A stretch of 64,000 nucleotides of DNA from Rhynchospora pubera. Lineage: Eukaryota; Streptophyta; Magnoliopsida; Poales; Cyperaceae. Position 1 is the stretch's first letter, and every line of letters begins with the position of its first letter. The stretch covers positions 65,802,439 to 65,866,438 of the forward strand of contig CM051461.1 of assembly GCA_028095005.1 (NCBI GenBank). The letters run 5' to 3'. The notes beneath the pieces were generated by a model that worked only from the letters and a program-made list of their open reading frames with translations, was not told the origin of the DNA and ran no database searches. Of this stretch, positions 46,990-59,254 are shown piece after piece. A program made the position numbers and the translations under genes.

Positions 46990-47147
46990 GGCTCTGTTTG
47001 GATGCAAGAAGAAGAAGAGGAAGAAGAAAAAAGGGAAGAAAAAAAATTATAATACAATTCAAACTCTTCACAAAGTTACACACTTCCCAATACTTTTTCC
47101 CACTTCTTCCCTTCTTCCCTTCTTCCCACACCTGTCCAAACGGAGCC
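46990..47147. mobile_element. Tourist/PIF-Harbinger-like MITE, copy 7
   Basis: GGCTCTGTTTGGATGC and GTCCAAACGGAGCC ends, flanked by ATA on both sides. Interior GAAGAAG run and inverse CTTCTTCC. Confidence 0.75.
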
Positions 47148-48720
47148 ATAGAACTAAAAAGGATCGATATTTAGCACTGCGCCTACATACTGTATCTGTT
47201 TTCTACGTTGATCCAAATCCAGTTGGTCCATTAGTTGGGTCTGATCGGTGAATACATATAAGAAGAAATTATTGCATCTATTATTCTCTGCCAATTTTCT
47301 ATGCCTAATTTTCATTACTACTCGGAGAAAAGGTGAGTTGGCTACTTGGCTGTGACGTACTGACATGTCACATGTGTATTCCAAATGTTCTAATTACCGA
47401 CAATAATAATTTATGAATTATGATGTTAGATGGACCAATTTTGTATTCGAACCGGAATTTATGGGCCGCTTATTACTTCAAAAGGTATTGTTAGACGGAT
47501 CTGTGATGTATACTAAAAAATGTCAGAATGTAGTCCCAAAATAGATAAATTCGTGAAAGAAAAATAATATATTTGCCATCCATCATTTGCAAGAACTGAA
47601 CTCAAATCCCATGTATTCTTCGACGTTGCAAAATGAAGTTCCAGGAAAGAATCGTTGCAATGGAATATATAGCCTTTTTAATCTTGTTAGCTTTAACAAA
47701 TAACACTAATCGCGGAATAGATTTCTTATGATGACTAGCAAAAAGATGGGCAAATAAAAAAACAAAATGTTGATACATGGGCAAATAAAAAAACAAAATG
47801 TTAATATTATTTTTTTTATATAAAAAATGTTACGTGTTAGGCAATAAAGATATATATGGTAAAATCAGTAATTTAGTCTTTCCTTATAAATAAATAGCTA
47901 ATTTGGTAATAACTTAATTTTTTTTAAGAAAAGTCTACATTGATCTAGATCAGTGATCAATCAAATTACACAAATCAATAGTGCATAATTGATATAAGAA
48001 TTATTTACACCCTTTAATCTGACAAGTTTACTCCTTTTATATGACAAGTTTACTCCTTTTAATTGCTTAATACATATACCATCTAACAAATATTAAAACT
48101 GATCGTCTACCAAAATTGCTATTGTTTTCACTTTGGAATTTCTCTAAAAATGTCGGGTGCTTTCGGACATTGTGTAAATTTGTGGAGGGAATTGAAATTT
48201 TCAAATATTAAGAGGCTTCTCCGAATTTTTCCTTGCGGTAAATAATGTTTCACTGTGAAATACCAAGCTAGAGTTCGTAGTTCTTCCAAAAAAAAAATTT
48301 ATAAGTTTTTTTTTAAATTAAAGGTATTTATTTATAGATACATATTCTAGTAATTACCCAACTTAAACTTTTCAAAAAATGTCGAGCTGGAATAAGTAAA
48401 CTTAAACCCTTTTTGCGACAAAATGTATTCATAGGTAGAGATGTCAAATGGTGGGAAAGATCGTAGACTTAGCTCTGCGCAAATAAGTGAAATAGCATAA
48501 TGCTGATTTAAAACAATAGTCAAGTTTTTCTATGACTATTTCAAAAATAGAAAAAATAAATTATAGATAATATGAGATCAAACATTTGGTTTAAAGTAAT
48601 AAAAATAAATGCAACTTGAATAAAAATCATAGGTTCGAAATATGGTTGGAGATTCTATATAAACATTTAATTTAAAAATTAAGTTGGAAGACTTTTTTCA
48701 TATTATATTGGAGATTCTAT
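47148..48720. other. Intergenic, no gene recognised
   Basis: Apart from the repeat at 47774-48063, AT-rich sequence without a coding domain. Confidence 0.4.
47774..48063. repeat. Dispersed repeat of about 290 bp, copy 2 (inverted)
   Basis: Inverse of 38243-38537. Its left end shows a direct duplication of GGGCAAATAAAAAAACAAAA (about 47749 and 47779), absent from copy 1. Confidence 0.65.
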
Positions 48721-48845
48721 GGCTCCGTTTGGATAAGGTGTGGGAAGAAGGGAAGAAGTATTGGGAAGTGTGTAACTTTGTGAAGAGTTTAGATTGTTTA
48801 TAATAAATTTATTCCCTTCTTCCCAAATAGAATCCAAACGGAGCC
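48721..48845. mobile_element. Tourist/PIF-Harbinger-like MITE, copy 8
   Basis: GGCTCCGTTTGGAT and ATCCAAACGGAGCC perfect ends. Interior GTGGGAAGAAGGGAAGAAGT and AGAGTTTAGATTGTTTATAA. The inversion extends a few bases beyond the ends (CTAT/ATAG), so the duplication is unclear. Confidence 0.75.
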
Positions 48846-48948
48846 ATAGAAAAAAATAAATTATGCATTACTTTAATGAAAAAGCAATTTAAAAAAAAAT
48901 TTGTTCGGTGTGATCCGACTTATAGTTGATAAATGTGGTTAATTATGA

Positions 48949-48998
48949 AGTTTTTTTTTTTTTTTTTGGGGGGGGGGGGAGAGAGGGGGGGGGCGCTG
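48949..48998. repeat. Poly(T)-poly(G) homopolymer junction
   Basis: A T-run followed by a G-run and a second G-run. Assembly and base calls are likely weak here. Confidence 0.7.
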
Positions 48999-49384
48999 GG
49001 GGTTGTTGCTTTGTTTAAAAAGGGAGTAAAGGTGGGAATTTAACTCTATATCTTGCAGTGGTAATTTGCAAACTCAAGTAATTTATTTGTTGAAAGGAAC
49101 CGACAAGTATAAATTAAGTTTACATTGAGTTATAATTACTTGAGTTCACTATGAACTTTTAATATTTATATCCATATTAAATGTTAACAGAAATATTTAT
49201 ATCCACATTATATGTTAACAGCATTATTTTCTCTAATTACTAATAAATTTTCTCATCAAAATCACAATAATTTTTTTTTATATAAGTACATCCATAGTAC
49301 AGATCAGATAATTAAACAAAAGATCTTCGTGATTTCAATTCTAATCTCAAGCTCACACAATGAAGACAAGTATTAAATTTATTA

Positions 49385-49525
49385 TATGGGAATAGGAGGA
49401 ATTTCCTATTCTTAGGCATAAATTTATTATAAACAATTCAAATTCTTCACAAAATTATACACTTTCCAATACTTCATGTCTAGGAATTGAAAATTTCTCC
49501 TATTCCTAAGCGATCCAAACGGCCA
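49385..49525. mobile_element. MITE, GGAATAGGA subfamily, copy 9
   Basis: GGGAATAGGAGGAATTTC at the left and its inverse before CGATCCAAACGGCC at the right. The left TIR is lost. Same interior (TAAATTTATTATAAACAATT) as copy 4. Confidence 0.55.
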
Positions 49526-49676
49526 TGGATCAAGTGGGAATTTAGAGAATTTTCTATTCCTAGACATAAATTTATGATAAACAATCTAAATTCTTCACAA
49601 AATACACACTTCCCAATACTTTATGCCTAGAAATAAGAAATTCTTTCTATTCCTAAGCGATTCAAACAGCGCCATA
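49521..49676. mobile_element. MITE, GGAATAGGA subfamily, copy 10, adjoining copy 9
   Basis: GGCCATGGATCAAGTGGGAA to CGATTCAAACAGCGCCATAA, interior as in copy 9. The two copies touch, as after insertion of one into the end of another. Confidence 0.55.
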
Positions 49677-51060
49677 ATTTTTTTTTTCCCGAGAGGGAGA
49701 GATAACTTGGGCAACTTTGGTTCTAGTGCGCAGCAAGCATTTCAGATTTAAGCAGAGACACGGTTACGCAAAAGACACGGCAATTGGCCTCTCATTCTTA
49801 ATTGTATCAAACTCCTTTTCTCTGATAGTGACCTCAACTAATTGACTTCTTAATCAAAGAACAGAAATCCCTAACTTAGCTTTCGAGGTCTCATCAGGCC
49901 TTGCTTCTGGATACAGGAATCTTCCTTTCTATCTTTCTTTCCACATTACATGATGATCTTACTACCTGGAGATTCTATTTCTAATCAAACATATGAGCAT
50001 CAATCTTTTCTTTAATTCTACCATTACTCTAATCGCACTGAATGTAAAAACTCATTAGTCACTTCGTGATTTCGTCATTTTTCTAGAGAGACCTCATAAA
50101 TTTTCATAATTTTCTAAATGTTATTGTATTTTTGTATTACGTTGTGTGTTTATCTATACATTTTTCTTTACTGCTTTCGCTGCTATAAAACATGAATCAA
50201 GATAGGTGATATAAGATCTTTGCTTCGATACCTAATTTATCATGTTACTAATTAAGCTATTATACGTTAGATCATAATACAAAATTCATCATTTAAAAAG
50301 TAATGAATGTTGAAATAACTTCAAAAGAGCGAAAATAAAAAGAATAAGAAAATACAAAACAGCAAAAGGCGTTTTTATTTTTAAGTCAAAGTCATGAGAA
50401 AAGAGTGAACGATTTTCTCTCCCTTTTTCCAGATTACGTGACAAGCAAAGGATTTTGTATCTATGCATCCCGTCAGTCGCTGTCTTCAATATTCCATCTT
50501 AAAAAACAACATGTTAGAGGTATTTCTATAAACCAATCAGTTTATGGCTACTTTCATAGTTTATGTTATTAATTATATTTTATCATTTATTTCTTAATTT
50601 ATTTATTGACTAATCATTCAGATTGAGGATCTGAATTATCGATCTTTGTATTTCATTTATAATGACAATAATAAATTCAAATTATTCATAATCTTGATAA
50701 TTAACAAGAAACATTAATTATCATAAAAGATTATGTTTGCCTCTAAAAAATTCCGTTGTAGAAAGGAAATGGAAATTCATAAATATTTATGAAACAATTG
50801 CAATTCGGCCCTGGCATACAATTCACTGGATAAAAAGCATAGGGATCGGAACCTGAATCCTTCTTTACTACATTAAAGTGACATGACTATAACAGCACGC
50901 TATAACTAGGACCCGTACATCGAAATATCAAGATTTCTACTATTATCAATGAAAACGCTATCCTGGCCTAACCCAACCAACTCCAATTGAGCCCAACAGA
51001 AAATAAAAAAAAAGAGAGGAATATGTTTGGGCCGGCATTTAAATAAAGAAGCCCAAAATT
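49677..51060. other. Intergenic, nothing recognised
   Basis: AT-rich. No repeat pair, domain or RNA gene identified. Confidence 0.4.
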
Positions 51061-51950
51061 CTAAAACTAATAAAATGGTAAACGGGTGTCACTGTATCGG
51101 AGCGGAGCCAAACGAACCCGAACCAACCAACGACTAAACCCGATAGACTAAAGGACAGGTGGCGGGTAACAATTGGTTCTTCTCTATGGGACCCACATTC
51201 TGTTAACAGAATAAAAAAGAAAACAAGTACGAACCTAAGGAAGAAAGAATGCAGTGACTAACCAGGATTTCGCCTCTCGTCGACACCGAACGCCGCCGCG
51301 ACTCCAATTAACTGCGCCGCTTCATTGATGACTCCACAACGATCCTGACAACATCTAACACGGGGGATGCCAGACGGCGAATTTGAGAAATGACAGACGC
51401 AGTATCGAAGATTGGGAAATATGAATTGGCAAAATTACTCAACAGAATGATCAATTTGAATACCTAAGATGTTGTGATATCCTTCTGATGAGGAAATTTA
51501 TGCTAATTGAGGCTAATTCCAGAGGAAGAAGGAGACTATTGGAGGTATCAACTGACGGAAGTTTTGAGTATAGCAGAACTCACACCAAACGACGACGCTT
51601 ATGTTATAAAAGATGGAAAAGCTCTACAGAGGTTGAAAGTGATGTAATGGAGCCTCAGAAGAAAGGAAATGCATGCACAGGTTAATAGGGATTCAAAATC
51701 TCCATGACTGGAGAGGTCCAGTGGAGGAAGGGATGAAAAAGGTATTGGAAACGGAACAATGGAGAGCATCACCCCTTCTCTGCAACCTACGGTCTGAAAA
51801 AGGAGGATGGCTACTACTGCAGAGATTCCTTTGGCAGAGGGAGGTAAGTTTACCACTTCAATCACAGCCACTGGATGAACAAAAGCATGATTGCTTTAGG
51901 TCTCTCATGGTACAAGGTGTTAAACATTAACTGAAAAGTAACAAAATGCA
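51061..51950. other. Less AT-rich unassigned region
   Basis: Composition rises in GC (CCGAACGCCGCCGCG near 51290) and open frames of 60-90 codons occur on both strands (51488-51685, 51673-51930, 51599-51871 minus), but they overlap, lack a shared frame and match no family I recognise. Could be a decayed gene or repeat. Confidence 0.3.
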
Positions 51951-53330
51951 TGGATAATTGGAATACATTCCCCAGGACAGGATCATGTTCTATTACACAT
52001 CACCTATCCAACGGTTGGGTGCCAAGGTACTTCTGATGAGATTAAGTCACTATCGAAGGGAGATAAAAGGGGCCAGAGAGTATGAATCATTGGGGCTGCG
52101 CATGGACTCTCTCTAGTGGGCCCAGGGACAAATCAGTAATGAATATAAAAGACAAAAGAATGTAACACATAAACAACAAAAGGAAAGACATGGTATTCCA
52201 ACCTTATCCCTCTCTCATGATGAATGATCTGACAAGTCTGTAATTAGGCGAAATTGAATCAAATTAGGGGCATAACTGAAGACATAAAGAATGTATTAAT
52301 GCCTTCCTAATATTCAGAAAAAAAAAATTAAGGAACAATTTAATGAAGGGAAGCTTGAAGTGTACTCATAGCATCTGGTTACCAAAACCTAAACATGGTG
52401 CCCAAACATTTATTTCCATGTGTACTGGATCAATTAACCCTCCCAACCAATGAGGAATCGACAACACTCTTTCAAATCTGATAAAGGGAAACACCCTTTT
52501 CACTGGAGATGGAATAGCAAACACCAAGACTGACTCAATTGACAAACCACAGATGAGTGAAGTTTCAATTCCACTTTTACCCCTCAGAATTGAGATCAAA
52601 TACATATGAGCTGAAGGGTATTAGTGAAATTACATACAAACCATAGGTGACTCCGGCACAAATACATGTGGTTACTCGAATGGAAGCAAATGGAGAAAAG
52701 AAAAAAAACCTGTCACCTAACCACAGCTATGAACTCAAAATTGATCCTCTCACAAGAACATCAAAACCATCCACTGCCTATGGATGCATGGATGAGTGCC
52801 ACCTGTCCCTACTCCACAACTGGCGCCAAATACCCCCTCCCAAGGGAAGCCAGTGGATAAGAAAGAGGCAAACATGGCCTGGTCCCACCAAATGCCAAAT
52901 GGCATGAGGACCCATCCATCATACATATCCTACATGGCAAAGTAAAAAGAAGTAAATTGCTAAGCAACCATCTCATCCCCAGCCTCTAAATGCCAGGTGT
53001 TCAGAGGAGATTGGAGAGTGTAATTGAATGGTAGAAAAGAAGAAGTGAAGACAAGTTTATTAAAGCAAGGTGGCAGATCATCTTACCATCTCAACCATTG
53101 ATCAAAATTAGGAAATTGGAGAAACTGCCACATGTCAAACTGATGGAATCACTAAACCCTGGAAATCTCCTATAAAAGAAGCTCCTCTTGAAGAAGAAGA
53201 GGAGGCCAATTAGTCAGTCGAAATTCTGTCAATTTAAAGAGTCAAGTTTATTTTTCAATCAAGGTAATAGATGTAATCTGTAATGGCCTCCAAAAACCTG
53301 AATAAAGTGATATTAAATGCAGTTATGGTG
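51951..53330 (+). other. Unassigned repeat-like region ending in promoter-like sequence
   Basis: No intact coding region. CTATAAAAGAAGCTCC at about 53170-53185 is a good plant TATA context. AATAAA follows about 130 bp later (about 53301), the TATA-to-poly(A) spacing typical of an LTR R region or of a pararetrovirus-type leader. No partner LTR and no primer-binding site were found, so identity is open. Confidence 0.3.
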
Positions 53331-56300
53331 TATTCCTTCTCTCCTTTATTTTCTTTTTTTTTTTTACCTTTTAGTGTTTAGTTAGAGGCTGCTGGCTTCA
53401 TGGAGAGCGTGACTTAGATTCCACCTCCATGGATGCCATGCTAGTTTCTGACTTTAGTTGTCTCAAAGTTCATGTCATAATTATCATCATATTGCTGTTA
53501 GGTTTGTCATGTGCACAGTTCATAGCAAAGACTCAACATATTAAGTTCTTGTCATAATAAATGCTTAGTTCTAGAGTGAAGTAGGGTTATTCTGCCCAAA
53601 AAAATGTAAGAGTTAGGCCATGTAAGAGCATAAATGTTAAAAAAATATATACTTTAAAATGCATATAAGTCTATCTTTAAGTTTGTTTGTTCTTGTCAAA
53701 AAGTCCAGAAACAATAGATTTCTAAATAATCAAGTTTTCATGCTTATCAGATTTCAAAACTAAAGGGATGATCTAATTTCTTTGTTTTCAAATGCTAAAG
53801 GATACTCAAATACTTGCATGCTGTCCAAAATCAGAAGATGGCTTGGTTATGAGGAGTGTGACATAGATTCCACCCTCATAATATTGTTCAAATCCTGATT
53901 TATACAGTAAGCTAGGCCTCAAGTTGACTGAAGCAACAAAATAGATAAATATAGCTAAGTCTAAGGTTTAAAATGAAATATTATCTTTTATGAATACATA
54001 AGCTTGGGTGTAATAAAATGGGAGCATATTAGTAGTAAAAGCATGTTTTGGAAGTATGCCTACAAGTCTCCTATTTCAAAAGAAAATGTGTCTTTATGTT
54101 CATTTTGATTCCAATTTAAAACAAGTTTAGAATCGAAAGCCTTGGAACTTGTCTTCTTTAGTTAATAAAAGTTCATGTTCCTTTAGCAAGTCAAAAAGAA
54201 AATGAAACGATATGTTTCTGTCTAAAAGTTATGCCCTCAAGTTAGCTTTTCAAAGTAATGTTTTGCTAAAAATAACGGTATGGTGTGTCTATGTTCTCCT
54301 TGTGTCAGCATCCCTAAGAAGTGTGTGCAATAAAATGATCATTTCCTTCATTTTACCCAGGAGTGGGTCTAAGATTAAAGTTTATACTCTCAGAATAAAG
54401 TTTATGTCCCATGCAGTAAACAGTAAGTGCTTCAAGTTCTAGATAAAAGATAGTTATTTCTTAAATTAAGGTTCAATTTCAGGCACATTAGAGAAAATAA
54501 TGGCATAATGGTTCTGCATTTAAGCATAAAGAAAAAAAAATAATTAAGAAATAAAAGTGAAGTCAGTAGACCTCAAGGTTTGCCTTACTGCCCTTTCATA
54601 ATCAGCACATCATGTTTCTTTGTTCATAATCAGCATATAAAAAAATGTGTGTAAAAATCGCATCCTTAAAGGTCAAAGAGTTAAGGAGTTTGACGCCAAA
54701 TCATTTAGCATTAATGCCTGCTTAGGCTCGCCCTCAAATTTGTGTGGCTACAAGGTGATCAAATGTGAAATAATTTATATTTTTTTTGTGAAACTATGCT
54801 TATATAAAAAAAAAGGGAAGTAAATTGGCTCCATTATGAAAATGATATATGAAAATGTGCAAGGCGGAGGGGAATGATATACTTAAAAGTGAGTTACATG
54901 CCCAAATTGCATTTCACTTCGCAAGCTTGTCAGACCAAAGTGAACTCAAAGTATGATGTCCCAGAGTTAGAAAGAGATATATAAAATTGAACTCACATAC
55001 GACTTGAAAGTGTTCTTGAGATGTCCTACAGTGCCCCTGCAAAGCCAATCCTCCTTTTACTCTCTGAAAATCAGTTACCGCAGCCATGGTTACAGGCCCA
55101 AATCAAGTCGGAGTCGTAGCACACCTAATCGTCGAGAATGTCCCAAATTCTTGGCAGCAGTAGCTTCAGAGGATGACAGCGATGCCTCATGACCCGTCTG
55201 AAGCCGATGCAACCTCCAGGAATCCCTGATAGCATCGTCAACGGAGGCGTCCAGTCCAACGGAAAAGTCCGAGGAGCTCAATCGAAGGAAGTGGGAGGGA
55301 AACGAGTCTGATTCCTGCGTAAGTCTGGTGCACCCGAGAGGCGATGTTGATGCGTGAGGCCAACGGACCTAGCCTGAATCCCATCCTAACTCAGTCGGCG
55401 CACGGATAGGGGTGTGAACCAAATGACTCGATCGGAGTCTTACCCACAGCGCCCCTCCTCGATCTTCTACGACGACCAGCATGGAACGAGTCCCTGACCA
55501 CATAACATACACAGAAGTACAGCCAATCAGAAAATTCTGTGGAGCAGAAAACTTCAAAAATGCATTAAAAATAGCTGGATTATCAGAAAAATTCCCATAA
55601 AATGTCAAAATGTCAAGAAAAATGTGAGGAACATTTTGATATATCATGTCATGCCAAGACACTGAAACACTAAATATTTTGAAATTAAAGTCTAAAAGGA
55701 TGGCTATAATGGAAAATAATAAAATTAAGTCCCCCAAAGAAATTGAACAACAATCATTTTGAACATCCTATGTTCTCGACAGCAGGTATATTTGAACGTT
55801 CTATGTTCTGGACAGCAGGTACATTTGAACATTTTTGTTCCGAACGGCGGGTACAGTCAAGTATTAAAAATTTGCAAAAAGAAACAACAAAAAGCATCAC
55901 TAAGAAGGTCAAAAGTAGAAGTTTAAAAATGCAAATTTAAAAAGTCCAAACTCAAAAGTCCAATCGAAGATTGAAAATCTAAAACTCAAAAGTCTCAACT
56001 CAAAAGTCCAACCCAAAGGTCCGAAATACCAAAGTTCAAAAGCCCACACCAAATTCAAGGGTCAAACTTTAAACCAAGTCCGAAAATGTCAAGAACCAAA
56101 AGTCAAACTCAAAAGTCCAAATCCAGAAGTGCTAGCTCAAAATTACAAGACTTAAAATTCAAACTCAAAAGTCCAAAGTGCAAACTAAAATGTCTGAACC
56201 TGAAAATGACACAAAGTCTAGAAGCGACACAAAGCCAAATGACACAAAGTCTAAAAAGTCAAAATGACACAAAGTCTAAAAGTGACCCAAAAGACACAAA

Positions 56301-57009
56301 ATTCAAAGTGACATAAAGTCTAAAAGTCAAAAGTTTGTCCCTTCAAGACTGCATAGCGTTTCGCCTTGAAGGAGACAACTTCCTGATGTTCAGAGTGAGA
56401 AAAAGGAAAAGTCAATTCTGAATCATCACTGAAGTTCCTGTCAAGAGAAGGCATAGCGTATATGTACTCGAGACTTGAACGAAATCCCAAAATCTCTAAA
56501 TCCATGCGATTGAGGATTGATCTAGGATATCAAATTTTCTAGTATCAAACTCAAAAATTCCTGTGACGGCACTAAGTCTGATCCAGCAGAATAAAAAAAT
56601 ATATATATAATAATATAAATATCTTGAAAAGAATTAAATTTCATTGTTCATGTTTGCATTGCACTGTTCAAATGACTGCCCTTCTACATTGCTGTTATCC
56701 TGAAACACAATCCTTTTATTAAAAATGGACTTCATCCACTTACGACATTTAAACTTTGATTGTCCCGATCTAGAGGTTCTCTTGGCCCAGTTCGTAACTG
56801 AGTCTGGAGGTAATTAACAGTAGGGGCTTGCGCCTACTGGAAGAAAAGGACCTACAACAAACAATCAACTCTCGGGGTACTTAGGACCGCATTAGTGCCC
56901 TTCGCTCATTTGGAATGGGCAGTGACGACAGGTCTCAAGATGCTCGAGGGGTATCTGATCCGCATTTTCTTCGCCCCATAGAGGACTATCTGATCTTCCG
57001 CGGTTGGAT
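53331..57009. other. Degenerate repeat DNA, no intact gene
   Basis: Direct near-repeats of GTGAC(T/A)TAGATTCCACC at about 53410 and 53860. A GC-richer stretch (55000-55510) is interrupted by stops in every frame. Three roughly 32-bp units with TTCTATGTTCTGGACAGCAG lie at about 55765-55850. A long AAAAGTC(C/T)AAA-type low-complexity tract lies at 55930-56335. Probably old retroelement sequence. Confidence 0.35.
55930..56335. repeat. AAAAGTC(C/T)AAA-rich low-complexity tract
   Basis: Dozens of degenerate 10-15 bp units such as CTCAAAAGTCCAA and GACACAAAGTCTAAAAG. Open frames through it are Lys/Ser-rich artefacts. Confidence 0.65.
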
Positions 57010-58335
57010 TGAAAAAGTGCGAGACAGATTAGTGTGCAAGTTAAGTGATGATTAAGTTCTACAAATCATAAGTAATGAGTTACCAACTTAATTGCATATG
57101 TGTATGTTATATAACATAATACATGACATGGCATAATGAAATAAATATATGGATTATGTTATGTGTCATTACTTATTTCATATGAGTTTGATTCTAAGTT
57201 TGAGATGGTTCAACTTTTCCGCATGAGAATAAGTTCAATAAATATCGTCTAACGTTGATTCTTGATAAGAGCTGCTATACGGACTTTATTTATGTTCTCT
57301 TGAATTGTGCGAAAAAAAAATTTCCATCAAGAAAACTGTATGTGCCTCATTAATTTACTTAATGAGTGATGATATTTGTTTGGAGATGGAGATGGATTGT
57401 TTGATAGCAACTTGTACAATCATATCTAGATCAAGATATGTATAATCTGCAAGAATGACACATTCTTATCTTGGATTACAGCGATATCATATGACATAAG
57501 AATCAAAACAATAAAATATTTTATTTCTTATGCATGATTAAAATATTGTAACAATACAATATTTATTTATGTTAATTGGAAATCATAACGTGTTGCTAAA
57601 TATCGCTTATGATTATTGAAAATAAATAGCGATTCAATTTCCATGGCCAACATGACATAAATCCTCAAAGGACCACACAAATAAAGCGTTAACAAACAGT
57701 GCATTATTTATTTAATTACAGTTGCAATAATAATATGATAAGTTGATTAATTAATTATATACCGTTGCGAACCTTTATAATTAATTAAATCAAAGAGATC
57801 ATATGAAAATATATTAATGCACATGTTAATCTTAAAATAATTATCAATAAGTTGGTAATTAATTTTGTTCAACGTACTTTTATTTAATTATGGAATTAAG
57901 TTAAAAGTATAGACTTTTAATTAATAGCCTTATGGAGAAAACCCTAGCCCTAATCTCTCTCTTCTCTCTTCTACCTTCTTTGGCTGCCACTTTTGGAGAA
58001 AAAGAAAATTTTGTTTCTTCTTCTTCCTTTCTCTCATCCATTGTTAATCCTTAGGAGCTCATGAGTTGAGCATAGTTCTACAATAAATTAAGTTCTTGAT
58101 TTTTTGAAGAACACAAAAGATCAGCTTATCTCTTAAGGCTTGCTAGCACAAGCCATTAGAGGTTGGTTAATCCTTTCGGTGGACTCGAGGGCAATGTGGT
58201 GGTGGTGGTGTGCACGTCATTGGTTCCAAGTGATTAAGGTCAAGCCTTCTAATTACAATATTAGAAGAGGTATAACTTTTTCCTCCTTTCTCATTAGTGC
58301 TAATGTCTAATTACTAGTTCATATTCCTATGTGCT
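57010..58335 (+). mobile_element. Possible solo LTR (Copia-like)
   Basis: The right part has the look of a Copia R-U5 region: GAGAAAACCCTAGCCCTAAT, a pyrimidine-rich leader, then GGTGGACTCGAGGGCAATGT and GTGCACGTCATTGGTTCCAA up to AGAGGTATAACTTTTTCC. No second copy, primer-binding site or internal domain is present. Ends not fixed. The 40-codon frame starting near 57935 (MEKTLALISLFSLL) is not supported as a gene. Confidence 0.35.
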
Positions 58336-58559
58336 TGTTTATATGAGATTAATTAGTAATAAAAAAAATTAAAATTTCACATAAAAATGACTTTTTAACA
58401 AAATAGACTTTATGCAAACCTGACTTACTCTACATTTTAATATTTTATTGAGAATTACTTACAATAATCAGAAATTAGAGCAATCAAGCAATCAAAATTA
58501 GTCTCTTTATTTTCATTCTCGTCATCATGTGGCACTTGCATGCAAATTAATCGGTATTT

Positions 58560-58800
58560 TGAAATTTTCAAATTAGATCCGAAACCCTTTGTCTCTCTCT
58601 ATAAAACCTCCATCTCCGTTTAAATCTCTCTTTCTCTCTCTCTTTCAACCTCTATCTCTTTCTCTCTCGAAACGCCCATCGCTCTCTCTCTCCAAGCTTT
58701 CTCTCTCAACCTTCAAATCTGATCTCTCTCGCTCTCAATTTCGTTATTTTTTGACGTTTTTGTGCTATTTTTGACGATTAATTTCTCTGCACATCCCTTA
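58560..58800 (+). promoter_or_regulatory. TATA box with CT-rich leader, no gene behind it
   Basis: CTCTATAAAACCTCC at about 58597-58611 is followed by about 150 bp of (CT)n-rich sequence, as in many plant 5' leaders. The downstream DNA has no significant reading frame, so this may be a promoter of an LTR or a non-coding transcript. Confidence 0.35.
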
Positions 58801-58904
58801 ATTGACGATTGTTGAAGTTTAAGATAATTCATCTTCCTATCTTCTTTGTATTTTCTGTTTTGTTTCTTTATGGAATAATCAATCAATTATCGATCTAATC
58901 TAGA

Positions 58905-59225
58905 TTGCAACTACGAATTGAATTGAAAACATTTATTGATCATTGTTTTTCAGTTTTTTTTAGTACTACTGTATAAATTAATCAATAGATGAATTAATCA
59001 TTCATTGTAATTCTGCTTCGTTTCTACTTTGTCTTATGTCTATTTGGAACAATTGATCAAATTTAAATCTAGATTGCAATGATGAATTTGTATTGAAAAC
59101 ATTGATCGATCATCTTTTTTTGTTACTTTTTACTATATCTATATTGCAACGATTGATTTTCATTCAAGAGATTGATCGATCATCTTTTTGTTGTTGTGTT
59201 TATCTAGATCTACATGGCAAAGAAT
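58905..59225. repeat. Degenerate tandem repeats with GATTGATCGATCATC
   Basis: Three or four units of about 75-160 bp with (A)GATTGCAA, GAATTGAATTGAAAACATT and TTGATCGATCATCTTTTT. Confidence 0.55.
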
Positions 59226-59254
59226 GATTTATGAATAAGAGTGTAGTGTATTAT

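Noticed and set aside
51488..51930. Overlapping open frames on both strands near 51.5-51.9 kb
   Set aside because: Different frames overlap, no family is recognised, and there is no consistent splice model.
57935..58057. Short open frame beginning MEKTLALISLFSLLPSLAA, resembling a secreted peptide
   Set aside because: It sits in a sequence resembling the R-U5 part of a Copia LTR, where AAACCCTAGCC and pyrimidine-rich leaders are common. No further support.
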